DNA of 41,339 bases from Acinetobacter sp. HY1485 (GTDB lineage Bacteria; Pseudomonadota; Gammaproteobacteria; Pseudomonadales; Moraxellaceae). The notes under the pieces were generated by a model. It made no database searches. It saw nothing but the letters and a program-made list of their open reading frames with translations, and was not told the origin of the DNA. The DNA is taken from contig NZ_JANKZG010000014.1 of the NCBI RefSeq assembly GCF_027568475.1, positions 1-41,339 on the forward strand. Direction: 5' to 3'. The translations under genes were made by a program, and so were the position numbers. Shown in pieces: positions 1-11,160 of this stretch (the first letter of the stretch is position 1; each line of letters begins with the position of its first letter).

Positions 1-1
1 T

Positions 2-29
2 ATGTTACTCGATTTAAAATCTTTGTCAA
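2..29 (-). promoter_or_regulatory. Outward stable-RNA promoter P2 (left edge)
   Basis: On the minus strand there is a TTGACA (24-29), a 16-bp spacer and TAACAT (2-7). It lies downstream of a second promoter firing the same way, an arrangement typical of rRNA or tRNA operons. The transcript would leave the window to the left, so its gene is not visible. In Acinetobacter an rRNA operon is expected next to tyrS on this side of the origin; that is background knowledge, not something seen here. Confidence 0.5.
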
Positions 30-103
30 CATGTTTTTTCAGCTTCTTCGTAATTCGTTGTTTCTTAACAACTTTTTCTCAGTCGCCCTGCCTATGGATA
101 CGC

Positions 104-131
104 ATTATAGACAATCCCTCACACAACACAA
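104..131 (-). promoter_or_regulatory. Outward stable-RNA promoter P1 (left edge)
   Basis: The minus strand reads TTGTGT (126-131), a 16-bp spacer and a perfect TATAAT (104-109), followed by GCG, a GC-rich discriminator of the kind seen at growth-rate-controlled rRNA promoters. A T/A-rich block lies just upstream (135-170), like an UP element. It is built like the promoter at the right edge of the window (TTGTCA, 16 bp, TATAAT, then GCACC). The leftward orientation is away from oriC. Confidence 0.55.
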
Positions 132-184
132 CCCTTTTTTTTACTTTTTTTAACAAACGATCACTTATAGTACAATTTGAATAA

Positions 185-1280
185 AAAACTATGATATCTG
201 CTCAATTTGCAGGCTTTTCTCCCTACCGTTTTGAATGATTTATTTTTTTCTATCCATAAAAAGACAAGGTTTTATACTTGGTGTACCGACGAATGAGCGA
301 TTTATTTTGAATTAAAAGAAGTGTTACTCGTTAGAAATTTGTTATTTAGTATTTAGATTTGATCTAAATTTAATTAAAGGTACCGATGACTTTTTAGTTT
401 CCTTTAGAAGATGACTTAAAAAATAGTAGATATTTATCATATTAGTGAAAATCAAATTGTCTTAACCCTAAATATATTTTTAGTTTTCAATCATAGTTAT
501 TTATAGTGCTATCTTTCTTTTTGAGAATAAAACACTCAGTTACCCCTTTAAATATTTTTATATCATCAACTCATATCCTAATCGTCCGTAGTAAAGTTCT
601 ATCTTATATTTTTGAGTTAATTTATTAATCAGTAATTATTAACAATGGATATATTATGATAATCATACTTATGAAATAGAAATTTGCTTGATGTTGCCGT
701 TTTAGATAAAAATTTATGTTCTATGATACAACTCACATTAATGAATATTTTCTAATAATTGTATAACGATCCAAAATGCTTATAATTGCAAAAAATATAT
801 AATTAACTACTTTTATAAATTTCGAATTAACCGATTAAATCTTATAAAAACTTGCTAGTTGATCATCATAAATATAATTTCTTATACATTGTGATTGGCT
901 AACAGTTCTTCTCTTTTGTATATTCAAATCTAATTTTTATTGATTTGGATTATTAAAAATTCTGTTCTGCTATTGAAGTAATATTGACCTATATTTTGGG
1001 AAAATATTGATTAAGTATAATATTGTAGCAAAACCTATATCACACATAACATCTACTTTAGAAAGAGCTCAGCTTCTTTTGTCATAAAATATATCTAAAA
1101 TTAAAGCTGTACTTTAATTATATTAGGAGTGACTGTTTAATTTAAGAGCTTGAAATAGCTCTAACTGTATTAGATTTTTAGGGTTATCTAAAATTTTGCT
1201 ATCAGCTATATATCAAATGTTGGTTTAAGCTACTTTATAAGTTTGATGTTGTGATCAGAGTTTCGAATGAAATCGAAATA
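185..1280. other. Gene-free AT-rich spacer
   Basis: About 1.1 kb of very AT-rich sequence lies between the outward promoters and the tyrS terminator. I find no open frame with coding character, no tRNA and no recognisable gene remnant. It may be decayed intergenic sequence or hold short regulatory RNAs that cannot be recognised by eye. Confidence 0.6.
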
Positions 1281-1310
1281 TAAAAAGGGCAGTTTAATTA
1301 AACTGCCCTG
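1281..1310 (-). terminator. tyrS terminator
   Basis: A perfect 22-bp palindrome at 1287-1308 (arms GGGCAGTTTAA) is followed on the minus strand by a run of five T. It begins about 10 bp after the tyrS stop codon and is a classic Rho-independent terminator. Confidence 0.85.
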
Positions 1311-1318
1311 TTAAAACA

Positions 1319-2530
1319 TTAGTCTATAAAGATTACGCGGGCAATTGCTTTTTTACCTGATTGAATAATATAAGTCTTGTTTTCATTGACTGAAAAGCTT
1401 GCATCCACTACTTCACCATCGACTTTAACAGCACCGCGTGCAACTGCATCTTTAGATTGTGCAGCATTCTTAGTCAAACCTGCTATTCTTAAAATAGAAG
1501 CAATGAAAAGTTCGCCTTCTGTTCCACGTGAAACCTCAACTTCAGGTGTATCTTCAGGAATTTCACCATCTACAATGCGGTTACCTGCACCTTTATGTGC
1601 ATTTTGTGCTGCTTCGGCATCATGGAAACGTTCTACAAGTTCTAATGCTAAAATACGTTTAATGTCTTGTGGATTGCGTCCATCTTGCATTTCTTTTAAA
1701 AGTACTTGAATTTCATCCAGTGTTTTAAAGCTAAGTAAATCAAAATAACGTTCGATTAAGCTATCTGGCATAGATAGAATTTTTTGGTAAATTGCACCTG
1801 GAGTATCAAAGACACCAATATAGTTTTGAAGTGATTTAGACATTTTATTAACACCGTCTAAACCTTCTAAAATTGGCACTGTAATGCACACTTGTGATTC
1901 TTGTCCGTAACGGCTTTGTAGTGTACGTCCCATCAACAAGTTAAATGTTTGATCTGTACCACCAAGTTCTACATCTGCTTCTAATGCAACAGAGTCATAG
2001 CCTTGTACAAGTGGATACAAAAACTCGTGAATGGCAATTGGTTTTTGGCTGTTGTATCGCTTTGTAAAGTCATCACGTTCTAACATACGTGAAACCGTCT
2101 GTTGGCTAGCAAGTTGAATGAGGTCTGCTGCCGACTTTTGGTTAAACCATTCTGAGTTAAAGACCACTTTTGTTTTTTTAGGATCTAAAATTTTAAACAC
2201 TTGCTCTTGATAAGTCTTTGCATTTTGCTCGACCTGTTCACGAGAAAGTGGTGGGCGTGTTGCACTTTTGCCTGTTGGGTCGCCAATCATGGCGGTGTAG
2301 TCACCAATCAAGAAAAGAACTTCATGTCCTAGGTCTTGAAACGTTTTTAATTTGTTAATTAAAACGGTATGCCCTAAGTGTAAGTCAGGCGCTGTTGGGT
2401 CAAAGCCCGCTTTTACACGTAATGGGCGGTTTTGTTTTAGTTTGTTTAATAAGTCTTCTTCAGAAATAATTTCATGAGTGCCTCGTTGGATGAGGGCGAG
2501 TTGCTCTTCAGCAGGCAAGAAATTTGTCAT
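1319..2530 (-). CDS. tyrS: Tyrosyl-tRNA synthetase
   Basis: Class I aminoacyl-tRNA synthetase that charges tRNA-Tyr in the cytoplasm. The HIGH-type signature appears as HLGH near residue 52 and KMSKS appears intact in the second half; a C-terminal S4-like RNA-binding domain follows. At 403 residues it has the usual length for the bacterial enzyme. A GTG three bases upstream (2533) would add one residue. I prefer the ATG at 2530, because the GAG of the upstream TGAG sits eight bases before it. The gene is monocistronic, has its own terminator, and runs divergently from anmK. A ParB-site match lies inside the coding region at 1520-1535. Confidence 0.97.
   Translation of the reverse strand: MTNFLPAEEQLALIQRGTHEIISEEDLLNKLKQNRPLRVKAGFDPTAPDLHLGHTVLINKLKTFQDLGHEVLFLIGDYTAMIGDPTGKSATRPPLSREQVEQNAKTYQEQVFKILDPKKTKVVFNSEWFNQKSAADLIQLASQQTVSRMLERDDFTKRYNSQKPIAIHEFLYPLVQGYDSVALEADVELGGTDQTFNLLMGRTLQSRYGQESQVCITVPILEGLDGVNKMSKSLQNYIGVFDTPGAIYQKILSMPDSLIERYFDLLSFKTLDEIQVLLKEMQDGRNPQDIKRILALELVERFHDAEAAQNAHKGAGNRIVDGEIPEDTPEVEVSRGTEGELFIASILRIAGLTKNAAQSKDAVARGAVKVDGEVVDASFSVNENKTYIIQSGKKAIARVIFID
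1520..1535. other. parS: Candidate parS site in tyrS
   Basis: TGTTCCACGTGAAACC matches the ParB centromere consensus TGTTNCACGTGAAACA at 15 of 16 positions, with the whole core intact. It lies inside tyrS about 13 kb from the origin. It is one of four such sites in the window. Confidence 0.7.
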
Positions 2531-2609
2531 CACAAAATCTCAACACATCAGTTATTCAATTTGTGCGATATACTAACATTTTTTCAACGCATTGCAGGCT
2601 TTGTTACGC

Positions 2610-3737
2610 ATGACATCAATCTATATTGGAGTAATGACAGGAACAAGTATGGATGGCGTGGATATTGTTGCCGCGTCTTTTGACCCTCTTGTTCTGCATG
2701 GTACACACACGATTGCTTTTGACCCTGATTTAAAAGACGAGTTAATGGCACTGACATTGCCTGATGACAATGAGATTGATCGTATGGGTAAAGCAGATGT
2801 TGCTTTAGCGACGATGATTGGACATGGTATTAATGCGTTAATTGAAAAAAATCAAATTAATCGCAACCAAATTAAAGCCATTGGTTCTCATGGACAAACG
2901 ATTCGTCATCGTCCTGAACAAGGATTTACATTGCAAATTGGTGATCCCAATATTATTACCGAGATAACGAAAATTCCTGTTGTATCTGATTTTAGACGTC
3001 GAGACATGGCGGCAGGTGGTCAAGGTGCACCGCTTGTACCAGCGTTTCATCAAGCTATTTTCCAACATCCTTCTATTAATCGTGTGATTTTAAATTTAGG
3101 TGGTATTGCAAATGTGAGCATGTTGCCTGCAAATAATCCTGATGATGTATATGGTTTTGATACAGGTCCTGCCAATATTTTAATGGATGCTTGGTGCGAG
3201 CGTTATACAGGACATCCGTTTGATGAAAATGGAGATTGGGCAACACATGGTACACCGATTCGTTCATTATTAGACCGTTTATATGCACATGAATTTTTTG
3301 CACAAGAGCCTCCTAAAAGTACAGGACGTGAAGACTTTAATATTGATTGGTTAGATGATCAGCTGATTGATTGGCGTAATGATCTTGAATACAACGAGTT
3401 AGAAGATACCCCTGAAAATATTCAAGCAACCCTAGCCAAATTAACAGTGCGTGCGATTAAAAAAGCGATTTCTCGTTCAGGCATGGAAAATGGCGAAATT
3501 TATGTATGTGGTGGTGGTGCTTACAACTCTCATGTTTTAGAGCAATTACGTTGGCGTTTGCGTAAAAATAACTGGTCAGTACAATCCACAGATGTTTTAA
3601 AGTTATCCCCAACTTGGGTAGAAGCGGTCGCATTTGCTTGGCTGGCTATGCGTTTTGTACAACATTTAAGTGGAAATTTACCTGCGGTCACTGGTGCAGA
3701 TGGATATCGAATTTTAGGTACGATTACTGCTGTTTAA
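2610..3737 (+). CDS. anmK: Anhydro-N-acetylmuramic acid kinase
   Basis: Phosphorylates 1,6-anhydro-MurNAc released by lytic transglycosylases and opens the anhydro ring to give MurNAc-6-phosphate, a step of peptidoglycan recycling. The N-terminal phosphate-binding motif GVMTGTSMDGVD and the conserved DTGPANILMDAW segment, which carries the catalytic aspartate region, are both present. The frame is open from a TTG at 2592, but the ATG at 2610 has an AGG eleven bases upstream and gives 375 residues, close to the E. coli enzyme (369). It is divergent from tyrS with about 80 bp between start codons. mpl and an MltB-type transglycosylase elsewhere in the window act in the same turnover cycle. Confidence 0.96.
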   Translation: MTSIYIGVMTGTSMDGVDIVAASFDPLVLHGTHTIAFDPDLKDELMALTLPDDNEIDRMGKADVALATMIGHGINALIEKNQINRNQIKAIGSHGQTIRHRPEQGFTLQIGDPNIITEITKIPVVSDFRRRDMAAGGQGAPLVPAFHQAIFQHPSINRVILNLGGIANVSMLPANNPDDVYGFDTGPANILMDAWCERYTGHPFDENGDWATHGTPIRSLLDRLYAHEFFAQEPPKSTGREDFNIDWLDDQLIDWRNDLEYNELEDTPENIQATLAKLTVRAIKKAISRSGMENGEIYVCGGGAYNSHVLEQLRWRLRKNNWSVQSTDVLKLSPTWVEAVAFAWLAMRFVQHLSGNLPAVTGADGYRILGTITAV

Positions 3738-3867
3738 GATTGTAAAAATTATGCAACAATGATGTAGTTTGTTTTTCTTTATGTAAAGAAAATTAAAAAT
3801 TGCGTCATTTTAATGAGTTTATACCTATACTTATTTTACAAACTAATAAATATAGGAACGTACGATC

Positions 3868-4104
3868 ATGATAAAAATTTTAATCCCTGCAGCTGTTCTT
3901 TTAGGTCTTACAGCCTGTACAACGACTACACCAACAATGTGGACACAACAAGGTGTGACGATTGAACAGGGGAATTCAGATTTAGCTGCTTGTAAGTTTG
4001 AAGTGGGTAAACAAGAAATTAAAGGTGAACAGGCAAATAAATTGATTGGTCAATGTATGCAGTCTAAGGGCTACCAGCAAAAAACAACACCAGCTCAAGA
4101 ATAA
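3868..4104 (+). CDS. Small putative lipoprotein
   Basis: A 78-residue protein with a lipoprotein signal: a short charged start, a hydrophobic core and the lipobox LTAC with Cys17, followed by a Thr-rich stretch. The mature part is short and hydrophilic and has two further cysteines (in AACKFE and GQCMQS). I do not recognise a family. An AGGAAC sits about ten bases before the ATG. It is followed by a strong terminator shared with the convergent erpA gene. It is probably anchored in the outer or inner membrane; no function can be assigned. Confidence 0.8.
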   Translation: MIKILIPAAVLLGLTACTTTTPTMWTQQGVTIEQGNSDLAACKFEVGKQEIKGEQANKLIGQCMQSKGYQQKTTPAQE

Positions 4105-4107
4105 TAT

Positions 4108-4139
4108 AAAAAAGCGACTGTTTATCAGTCGCTTTTTTT
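4108..4139. terminator. Bidirectional terminator, lipoprotein gene / erpA
   Basis: The stem GCGACTG (4114-4120) pairs with CAGTCGC (4126-4132) around a five-base loop, with an A-run on the left and a T-run on the right. It works for both converging genes. Confidence 0.85.
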
Positions 4140-4165
4140 GATACTAAATAAAGTTATATCATTTA

Positions 4166-4501
4166 TTAAATCGAAAATGACGAACCACAGCCACATGTAG
4201 TCGTTGCATTTGGGTTTTGTACTATAAAACGTGAACCTTCTAAGCCTTCAATATAATCAACAACAGAGCCTACTAAATATTGGTAACTTAAAGAGTCCAC
4301 TAATGTTTTTACATCGCCATTTTCAAAAACTGCATCATCATCATTTGTGGTTTCGGCAAAATTAAAACCATAAGAGAAACCCGAACAACCGCCACCTGTC
4401 ACATATACACGTAACATTAACGCTTGGTTGCCTTCACTATCACGTAGTTGACGAACTTTTTTTGCAGCATTATCTGTAATTACGAGTGCCTGAGCAGTCA
4501 T
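4166..4501 (-). CDS. erpA: Iron-sulfur cluster insertion protein ErpA
   Basis: A-type Fe-S carrier that delivers clusters to apoproteins, including isoprenoid-synthesis enzymes in E. coli. All three cluster-ligand cysteines are visible: Cys39 in GGGCSGF, and Cys103 and Cys105 in TTCGCGSSF. The length, 111 residues, is standard. An AGGAAAG precedes the ATG at good spacing. It is a single gene, divergent from the GrpB-family gene. Confidence 0.95.
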   Translation of the reverse strand: MTAQALVITDNAAKKVRQLRDSEGNQALMLRVYVTGGGCSGFSYGFNFAETTNDDDAVFENGDVKTLVDSLSYQYLVGSVVDYIEGLEGSRFIVQNPNATTTCGCGSSFSI

Positions 4502-4617
4502 GGTGGGCTTTCCTCAAATGAATAAATGTCTTGTATAGACCATTAAGAAAATAATTGTAGCATATTTCCAAAATACAGATAATGTTGATTAGATTTTGTG
4601 ATCTTAATAGGCTATAA

Positions 4618-5106
4618 ATGGAATTAATTGCACCTGATGTTTACCAACCTAGACTCAAATTATTATTTAAAAACTATAAAAAACATATCTTAAACTTACT
4701 CCCCTATGCAACGGTAGAACATATTGGCTCTTCTGCTATTTCTAATGCTTATTCTAAAGGTGATTTAGATATTCTAATTTCAGTTTCATCTCAGAATTTT
4801 GAAGTGTCTATTGAAAAACTTAAAACACTCAACTTTATAGAACAACAAAATACGTTACGTACTCATCAACTTTATATGTTGGTCTCAGAAAAGAAAAATG
4901 AAGATGTTGCATTTCAGGTAGTGACTGATGACTCACCTTATTTATGTTTTTTAACCTTTCGTAATATTTTAAATACACATCAACATTTGGTTAGGGACTA
5001 CAACCAATTAAAAATTGCATGTATACATTTACCTGAAGATAAGTATAGAGAAATTAAATCACGCTTTATTGAAGATGTTTTACATCAATATGACGTAGAT
5101 GATTAA
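4618..5106 (+). CDS. GrpB-family nucleotidyltransferase-like protein
   Basis: A 162-residue protein of the GrpB (UPF0157) family, related to the nucleotidyltransferase superfamily. The motif VEHIGSS near residue 34, followed by GDLDILI, matches the family's G-S ... D-x-D active-site pattern. The substrate is unknown for the family as a whole. The ATG at 4618 has only a weak ribosome-binding site. It is a single gene between erpA (divergent) and the ABC-F gene. Confidence 0.8.
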   Translation: MELIAPDVYQPRLKLLFKNYKKHILNLLPYATVEHIGSSAISNAYSKGDLDILISVSSQNFEVSIEKLKTLNFIEQQNTLRTHQLYMLVSEKKNEDVAFQVVTDDSPYLCFLTFRNILNTHQHLVRDYNQLKIACIHLPEDKYREIKSRFIEDVLHQYDVDD

Positions 5107-5180
5107 ACTGCATATTATATTTTTGTTTTCTCATCACTTCATGATTAAAATAACTTCATATTCTTAACGTTATACATACT

Positions 5181-7094
5181 ATGATTCAGCTTGACCAATT
5201 TAGCTTACGCCGCGGTGGACGCGTTTTATTTCAAAAAGCTTCAATGCAATTACACCCCGGTTGGAAAATTGGTCTTACTGGCGTCAATGGTGCAGGTAAA
5301 TCTACCCTATTTGCTGCCTTACTCGGACACATTACCGGCGATGAGGGGCAAATGAGCCGTCCACAAGGTTGGACTGTGGCACATATGGCTCAAGAGATTG
5401 AAGCACTCGATTTACCTGCATTAGACTTTGTGTTGTCAGGCGATGAAGAGTATTGGCACATTCAGCAACAACTTGCGAACTCTGAACAGCTATCCAATGA
5501 CGATATTGCTCACTTACATGGGCGATTTGATGAAATTAATGGCTATACGGCAACAGCAAAAGCCGCACAGTTACTTGCAGGGTTGGGCTTTATGGAGTCA
5601 CAAATCCGTTTAACTGTTTCTAGTTTTTCGGGGGGGTGGCGTATGCGTCTAAACCTTGCCCGTACCTTAATGAGTCGTTCAGATTTATTGCTTTTAGATG
5701 AACCAACCAACCACTTAGATTTAGATGCGATTTTATGGTTAGAAGATTGGTTAAATAACTACGAAGGCACATTGGTTCTAATTTCACATGATCGCGATTT
5801 TTTAGATGCCGTAACGGATCATATTCTACATATCGAAAACCAAGAACTGACACTTTACACAGGTAATTACTCTACCTTTGAAACCACACGCAGTGAACGC
5901 TTAGCACAACATCAACAAGCTTTTGAAAAACAGCAAGAAACACGCGCACATTTACAAAAATTTATTGACCGTTTTAAAGCTAAAGCAACCAAAGCTCGCC
6001 AAGCACAAAGCCGTATCAAACAGCTTGAGCGTATGCAAACATTAGCCCCTGCACATGTAGATACACCATTTACATTTAGTTTCCGTGAACCAACTAAAAT
6101 GAGTACGCCGTTACTCAGTTTAGAACATGCTACGATTGGCTATACAGGCAAAGAGATTGCATCAGAAATTACCTTACAAATTACCCCAAGCTCTCGTATT
6201 GGCTTGTTAGGTATGAATGGTGCAGGTAAATCGACTCTCATTAAGTCACTTGTAGGTGATTTAAAATTAATTAAAGGTAAACGTAAACCATCTGAATTAC
6301 TCAATATTGGCTATTTTGCACAGCATCAAATGGATGCTTTAGATGGCAATGCAAGCCCAATGCTACAACTTGCACGCTTGGCTGACCCTAAAATTAGCGA
6401 AGCTTCATTACGTTCATTTTTGGGGAGTTTTGGTTTTAGTGGCGAACGCATGGATACAGCTTGTGAAAGTTTTTCAGGTGGAGAACGTGCACGCTTAGCC
6501 TTGGCATTAATTGTGTGGCAGCGTCCAAACGTCCTCATTTTAGATGAACCAACAAACCATTTAGATTTAGATATGCGTCATGCTTTGACGATGGCACTAC
6601 AAGATTTTGAGGGTGCTGTGGTATTGGTTTCGCATGAGCGTCAGTTAATTGCAAGTGTATGCGATGAGCTGTTATTGGTACATGCAGGACACTGTACAGA
6701 CTTTACAGGCGATTTAAATGATTATGCAAAATGGTTAAGAGAAGCTCGCCAACAACAAATGAATGCACAGTCAGCGTTAGAACAACCTAAATCAACAGCA
6801 AACAAAGTTGATAAGGAAGCTCAGCGTAAAGAAGCTGCAAAACGCCGTGAGCAAACACGACCTATTCGTAAAAACATTGAAAAAATTGAAAAACAAATTG
6901 AAAAAATCCAAACTAAACTTGTAGAAATCGAAACTGCTTTAGGCGATAGCGCACTTTATGAGGCGACTCGTAAAGATGATCTAATGCAATTAATGAATAA
7001 CCAAACTCAATTCAAGCAGGAACTCGCTGATGCTGAAGAGAAACTGTTAGAGCTGATGATGGAGCTTGAAGAGTTAGAAAGTTCTTTTGAATAA
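5181..7094 (+). CDS. yheS: ABC-F ATPase, YheS type
   Basis: Soluble ABC-F protein with two ATPase cassettes and no membrane segments; this class acts on the ribosome, and YheS is linked to relieving nascent-chain stalling. Cassette 1 has Walker A GVNGAGKST (34-42), signature FSGGWRMRLN (about 149) and Walker B LLLLDEPTNHLD. Cassette 2 has Walker A GMNGAGKST (about 344), signature FSGGERARL and a second DEPTNHLD. A charged inter-domain linker and a Lys/Glu-rich C-terminal coiled coil follow. At 637 residues it equals E. coli YheS in length and closely matches its sequence throughout. A run of seven G at about 5630 is a possible sequencing soft spot, but the frame is intact. Confidence 0.93.
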   Translation: MIQLDQFSLRRGGRVLFQKASMQLHPGWKIGLTGVNGAGKSTLFAALLGHITGDEGQMSRPQGWTVAHMAQEIEALDLPALDFVLSGDEEYWHIQQQLANSEQLSNDDIAHLHGRFDEINGYTATAKAAQLLAGLGFMESQIRLTVSSFSGGWRMRLNLARTLMSRSDLLLLDEPTNHLDLDAILWLEDWLNNYEGTLVLISHDRDFLDAVTDHILHIENQELTLYTGNYSTFETTRSERLAQHQQAFEKQQETRAHLQKFIDRFKAKATKARQAQSRIKQLERMQTLAPAHVDTPFTFSFREPTKMSTPLLSLEHATIGYTGKEIASEITLQITPSSRIGLLGMNGAGKSTLIKSLVGDLKLIKGKRKPSELLNIGYFAQHQMDALDGNASPMLQLARLADPKISEASLRSFLGSFGFSGERMDTACESFSGGERARLALALIVWQRPNVLILDEPTNHLDLDMRHALTMALQDFEGAVVLVSHERQLIASVCDELLLVHAGHCTDFTGDLNDYAKWLREARQQQMNAQSALEQPKSTANKVDKEAQRKEAAKRREQTRPIRKNIEKIEKQIEKIQTKLVEIETALGDSALYEATRKDDLMQLMNNQTQFKQELADAEEKLLELMMELEELESSFE

Positions 7095-7102
7095 CAAACA
7101 TA

Positions 7103-7136
7103 AAGGCAGATGATTGTTCATCTGCTTTATTTTTTT
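7103..7136 (+). terminator. yheS terminator
   Basis: GCAGATGA (7106-7113) pairs with TCATCTGC (7118-7125) around TTGT and is followed by TTTATTTTTTT. It overlaps the last codons of the convergent gene that ends at 7127. Confidence 0.85.
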
Positions 7137-7504
7137 CCACATACTGAATTTACAATCACTTCAGCAGGTGACTTTTTAGGTGCTTGATGAAGTTCATTCA
7201 TCCCGTCACCAAGTTGTATTGGAATAACCTTGTTTGTTTTTTTATCTTGTGCATTAATTGCAACGATGCGAAATACTTTATTGGGCTTACACATAATTTG
7301 ATAACGTACATAAATCCATTTATCCCGAGTTCCATTCTTTACCCAAAGTAAAACTTTTCCTGTTTCATCAAAATAAGACCCTTCATCTACTGAAATGGTT
7401 ACTTCTTTATCTTTGTATACCTGAGTCCAAGAAGATGCTGCATAAGCTATACGCAGTCCATAAAACTGAATTACAACAAAACAGAAAAAAGCAAAATATT
7501 TCAT
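7127..7504 (-). CDS. Putative periplasmic protein, adhesin-E-like
   Basis: A 125-residue exported protein: a hydrophobic signal peptide of about 22 residues ends near AYAAS. The mature part has two cysteines (in IMCKPN and SVCGKK) that could form a disulfide. The layout, with VYVRYQ-type strands and the CKPNKVFRIVA segment, resembles the small surface-adhesin-E-like family. That is a weak family guess made by eye and the function is not established. It converges on yheS, and its 3' end lies in the yheS terminator. Confidence 0.7.
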   Translation of the reverse strand: MKYFAFFCFVVIQFYGLRIAYAASSWTQVYKDKEVTISVDEGSYFDETGKVLLWVKNGTRDKWIYVRYQIMCKPNKVFRIVAINAQDKKTNKVIPIQLGDGMNELHQAPKKSPAEVIVNSVCGKK

Positions 7505-7597
7505 ATAATATTGAGACCAATCAAGTATTTGCTATGTAAAGTACCGTTTAATAACTCGATACGTTATATATATATAAAGTTTGTTTACTCATAAAAG

Positions 7598-7626
7598 TTG
7601 AGCATAATCACAATGGGGGATATACT
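7598..7626 (+). promoter_or_regulatory. dedA promoter
   Basis: TTGAGC (7598-7603), a 17-bp spacer and TATACT (7621-7626) form a good sigma-70 promoter. Transcription would start near 7633, giving a leader of about 87 bases before the dedA ATG. Confidence 0.6.
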
Positions 7627-7632
7627 AAAATA

Positions 7633-7725
7633 TAATATACAGCACTGTGCCAATATATTTTGTATCCATCGCCCTTTTTCGGAAGGTACGTAACTATAAA
7701 ATCGGATTGTAGCCTCCGTATGGAT
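7633..7725 (+). promoter_or_regulatory. Structured dedA leader that may sequester the start codon
   Basis: Two nested helices can be drawn. ATCCAT (7664-7669) is perfectly complementary to ATGGAT (7720-7725), which contains the start codon. Inside it CGGAAGGTAC (7680-7689) pairs with GTAGCCTCCG (7709-7718) with one bulge on each side. The two 3' arms are separated by one base, so the helices could stack. No Shine-Dalgarno is free. The element matches no riboswitch class I know; regulation is inferred. Confidence 0.4.
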
Positions 7726-8262
7726 TTTTTTGAATTTTTTTTAAGTTTTGAACAACATTTACCTCTACTTATCCAAGAATACGGTCTATGGATTTACGGC
7801 ATTCTATTCCTTATTATTTTTGCCGAAACTGCTTTTATTTTTATGTTTTTTTTACCAGGTGATAGCTTACTACTCACGATTGGTGCGCTGTGTGCAACGA
7901 CGCCAGAGATGCATGTTGGCTATATGATTTTATTGCTTTTTATTTCTGGCTCATTGGGCTATGTTGTTAATTACTATACAGGTAAACTTCTAGGTGATCG
8001 TATTTTAAATATGAACTCTCGTTTAATTAAACGCGATTATCTATTAAAAACACAAGACTATTTTACACAACATGGTGGTAAAACTATTTTACTTGCACGT
8101 TTTATTCCTTTTGCACGTTCTTTTGCACCTTTTGCCGCAGGTTCAAGTGAAATGAATTACCTCAGCTTTATGTTTTATAACATTGTGGGTGCATTTATTT
8201 GGATTGTACTTTTAGTGGGTATTGGTTACATATGTGGTACAACGGTTCTCTCATTTTTATAA
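7720..8262 (+). CDS. DedA-family membrane protein
   Basis: A 180-residue inner-membrane protein of the DedA/SNARE-associated family, members of which are linked to undecaprenyl-phosphate or phospholipid translocation and to envelope homeostasis. The conserved acidic pair is present in ETAFIF and PGDSLL, and the family signature appears as LARFIPFARSFAPFAAG. Several hydrophobic segments and re-entrant-type loops follow. The frame is open from a TTG at 7660, but the ATG at 7720 begins the family-like sequence MDFFEFF. The start lacks a clear ribosome-binding site and lies in a potential stem (see leader). Confidence 0.9.
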   Translation: MDFFEFFLSFEQHLPLLIQEYGLWIYGILFLIIFAETAFIFMFFLPGDSLLLTIGALCATTPEMHVGYMILLLFISGSLGYVVNYYTGKLLGDRILNMNSRLIKRDYLLKTQDYFTQHGGKTILLARFIPFARSFAPFAAGSSEMNYLSFMFYNIVGAFIWIVLLVGIGYICGTTVLSFL

Positions 8263-8618
8263 ATTATTAGTTTAATCAAAAAACAATTATATAGACTGCT
8301 TACGGTCGGTGCTTTAAGTACGTTAGTAAAATAAATTGCTCTTTACTTTTGAAATATTAGCCAAAATAAAATTAATTTTTTATTATTGCTAAAGTCTCAA
8401 TTTAAAAAGCTTACTTCTTATAAAAAATCGTTATTCGATAAATAAAATGTTAAATTTTTATTATTTGTTTCAGGTAGAAATTTTAAACTGAAAATAATCA
8501 TATTTTTAGAAAAATAGCGCAAAATATTTGATAGAAATAAAGTGAAAATATACCATATTACTAAGTTGCAAAATCTTACTTATAATCAAATTAACTCAAT
8601 GAATTTAAAAAAATATTA
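8263..8618. other. Gene-free AT-rich spacer dedA-gyrB
   Basis: About 350 bp of AT-rich sequence lies between the end of dedA and the gyrB terminator. No coding frame or known RNA is recognisable. Some Acinetobacter relatives carry a cytochrome b562 gene here; I see no trace of it. Confidence 0.55.
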
Positions 8619-8647
8619 AAAAAAACACCCCGTAGGGTGCTTTTTTA
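8619..8647 (-). terminator. gyrB terminator
   Basis: CACCC (8626-8630), loop CGTA and GGGTG (8635-8639) form a stem that is followed on the minus strand by a run of T. It terminates the dnaA-dnaN-recF-gyrB series. Confidence 0.8.
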
Positions 8648-8648
8648 A

Positions 8649-11126
<2,478 letters not shown>

Positions 11127-11160
11127 CTAGTAATAAAAGAGTAGTCACTGCACATGGTTT

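Noticed and set aside
2..184. 60-codon frame at the left edge, plus strand
   Set aside because: It overlaps two good outward promoters on the other strand, and its low-complexity Phe/Thr-rich product looks non-coding.
5628..5637. Run of seven G in yheS as a possible frameshift
   Set aside because: The frame is intact and the signature FSGGWRMRLN is read correctly across it.
7664..7719. dedA leader as a yybP-ykoY riboswitch
   Set aside because: It contains GGATTGTA and GTAGCC, but lacks the paired GGGGAGTAG and GCAAGACC ends found before alx.
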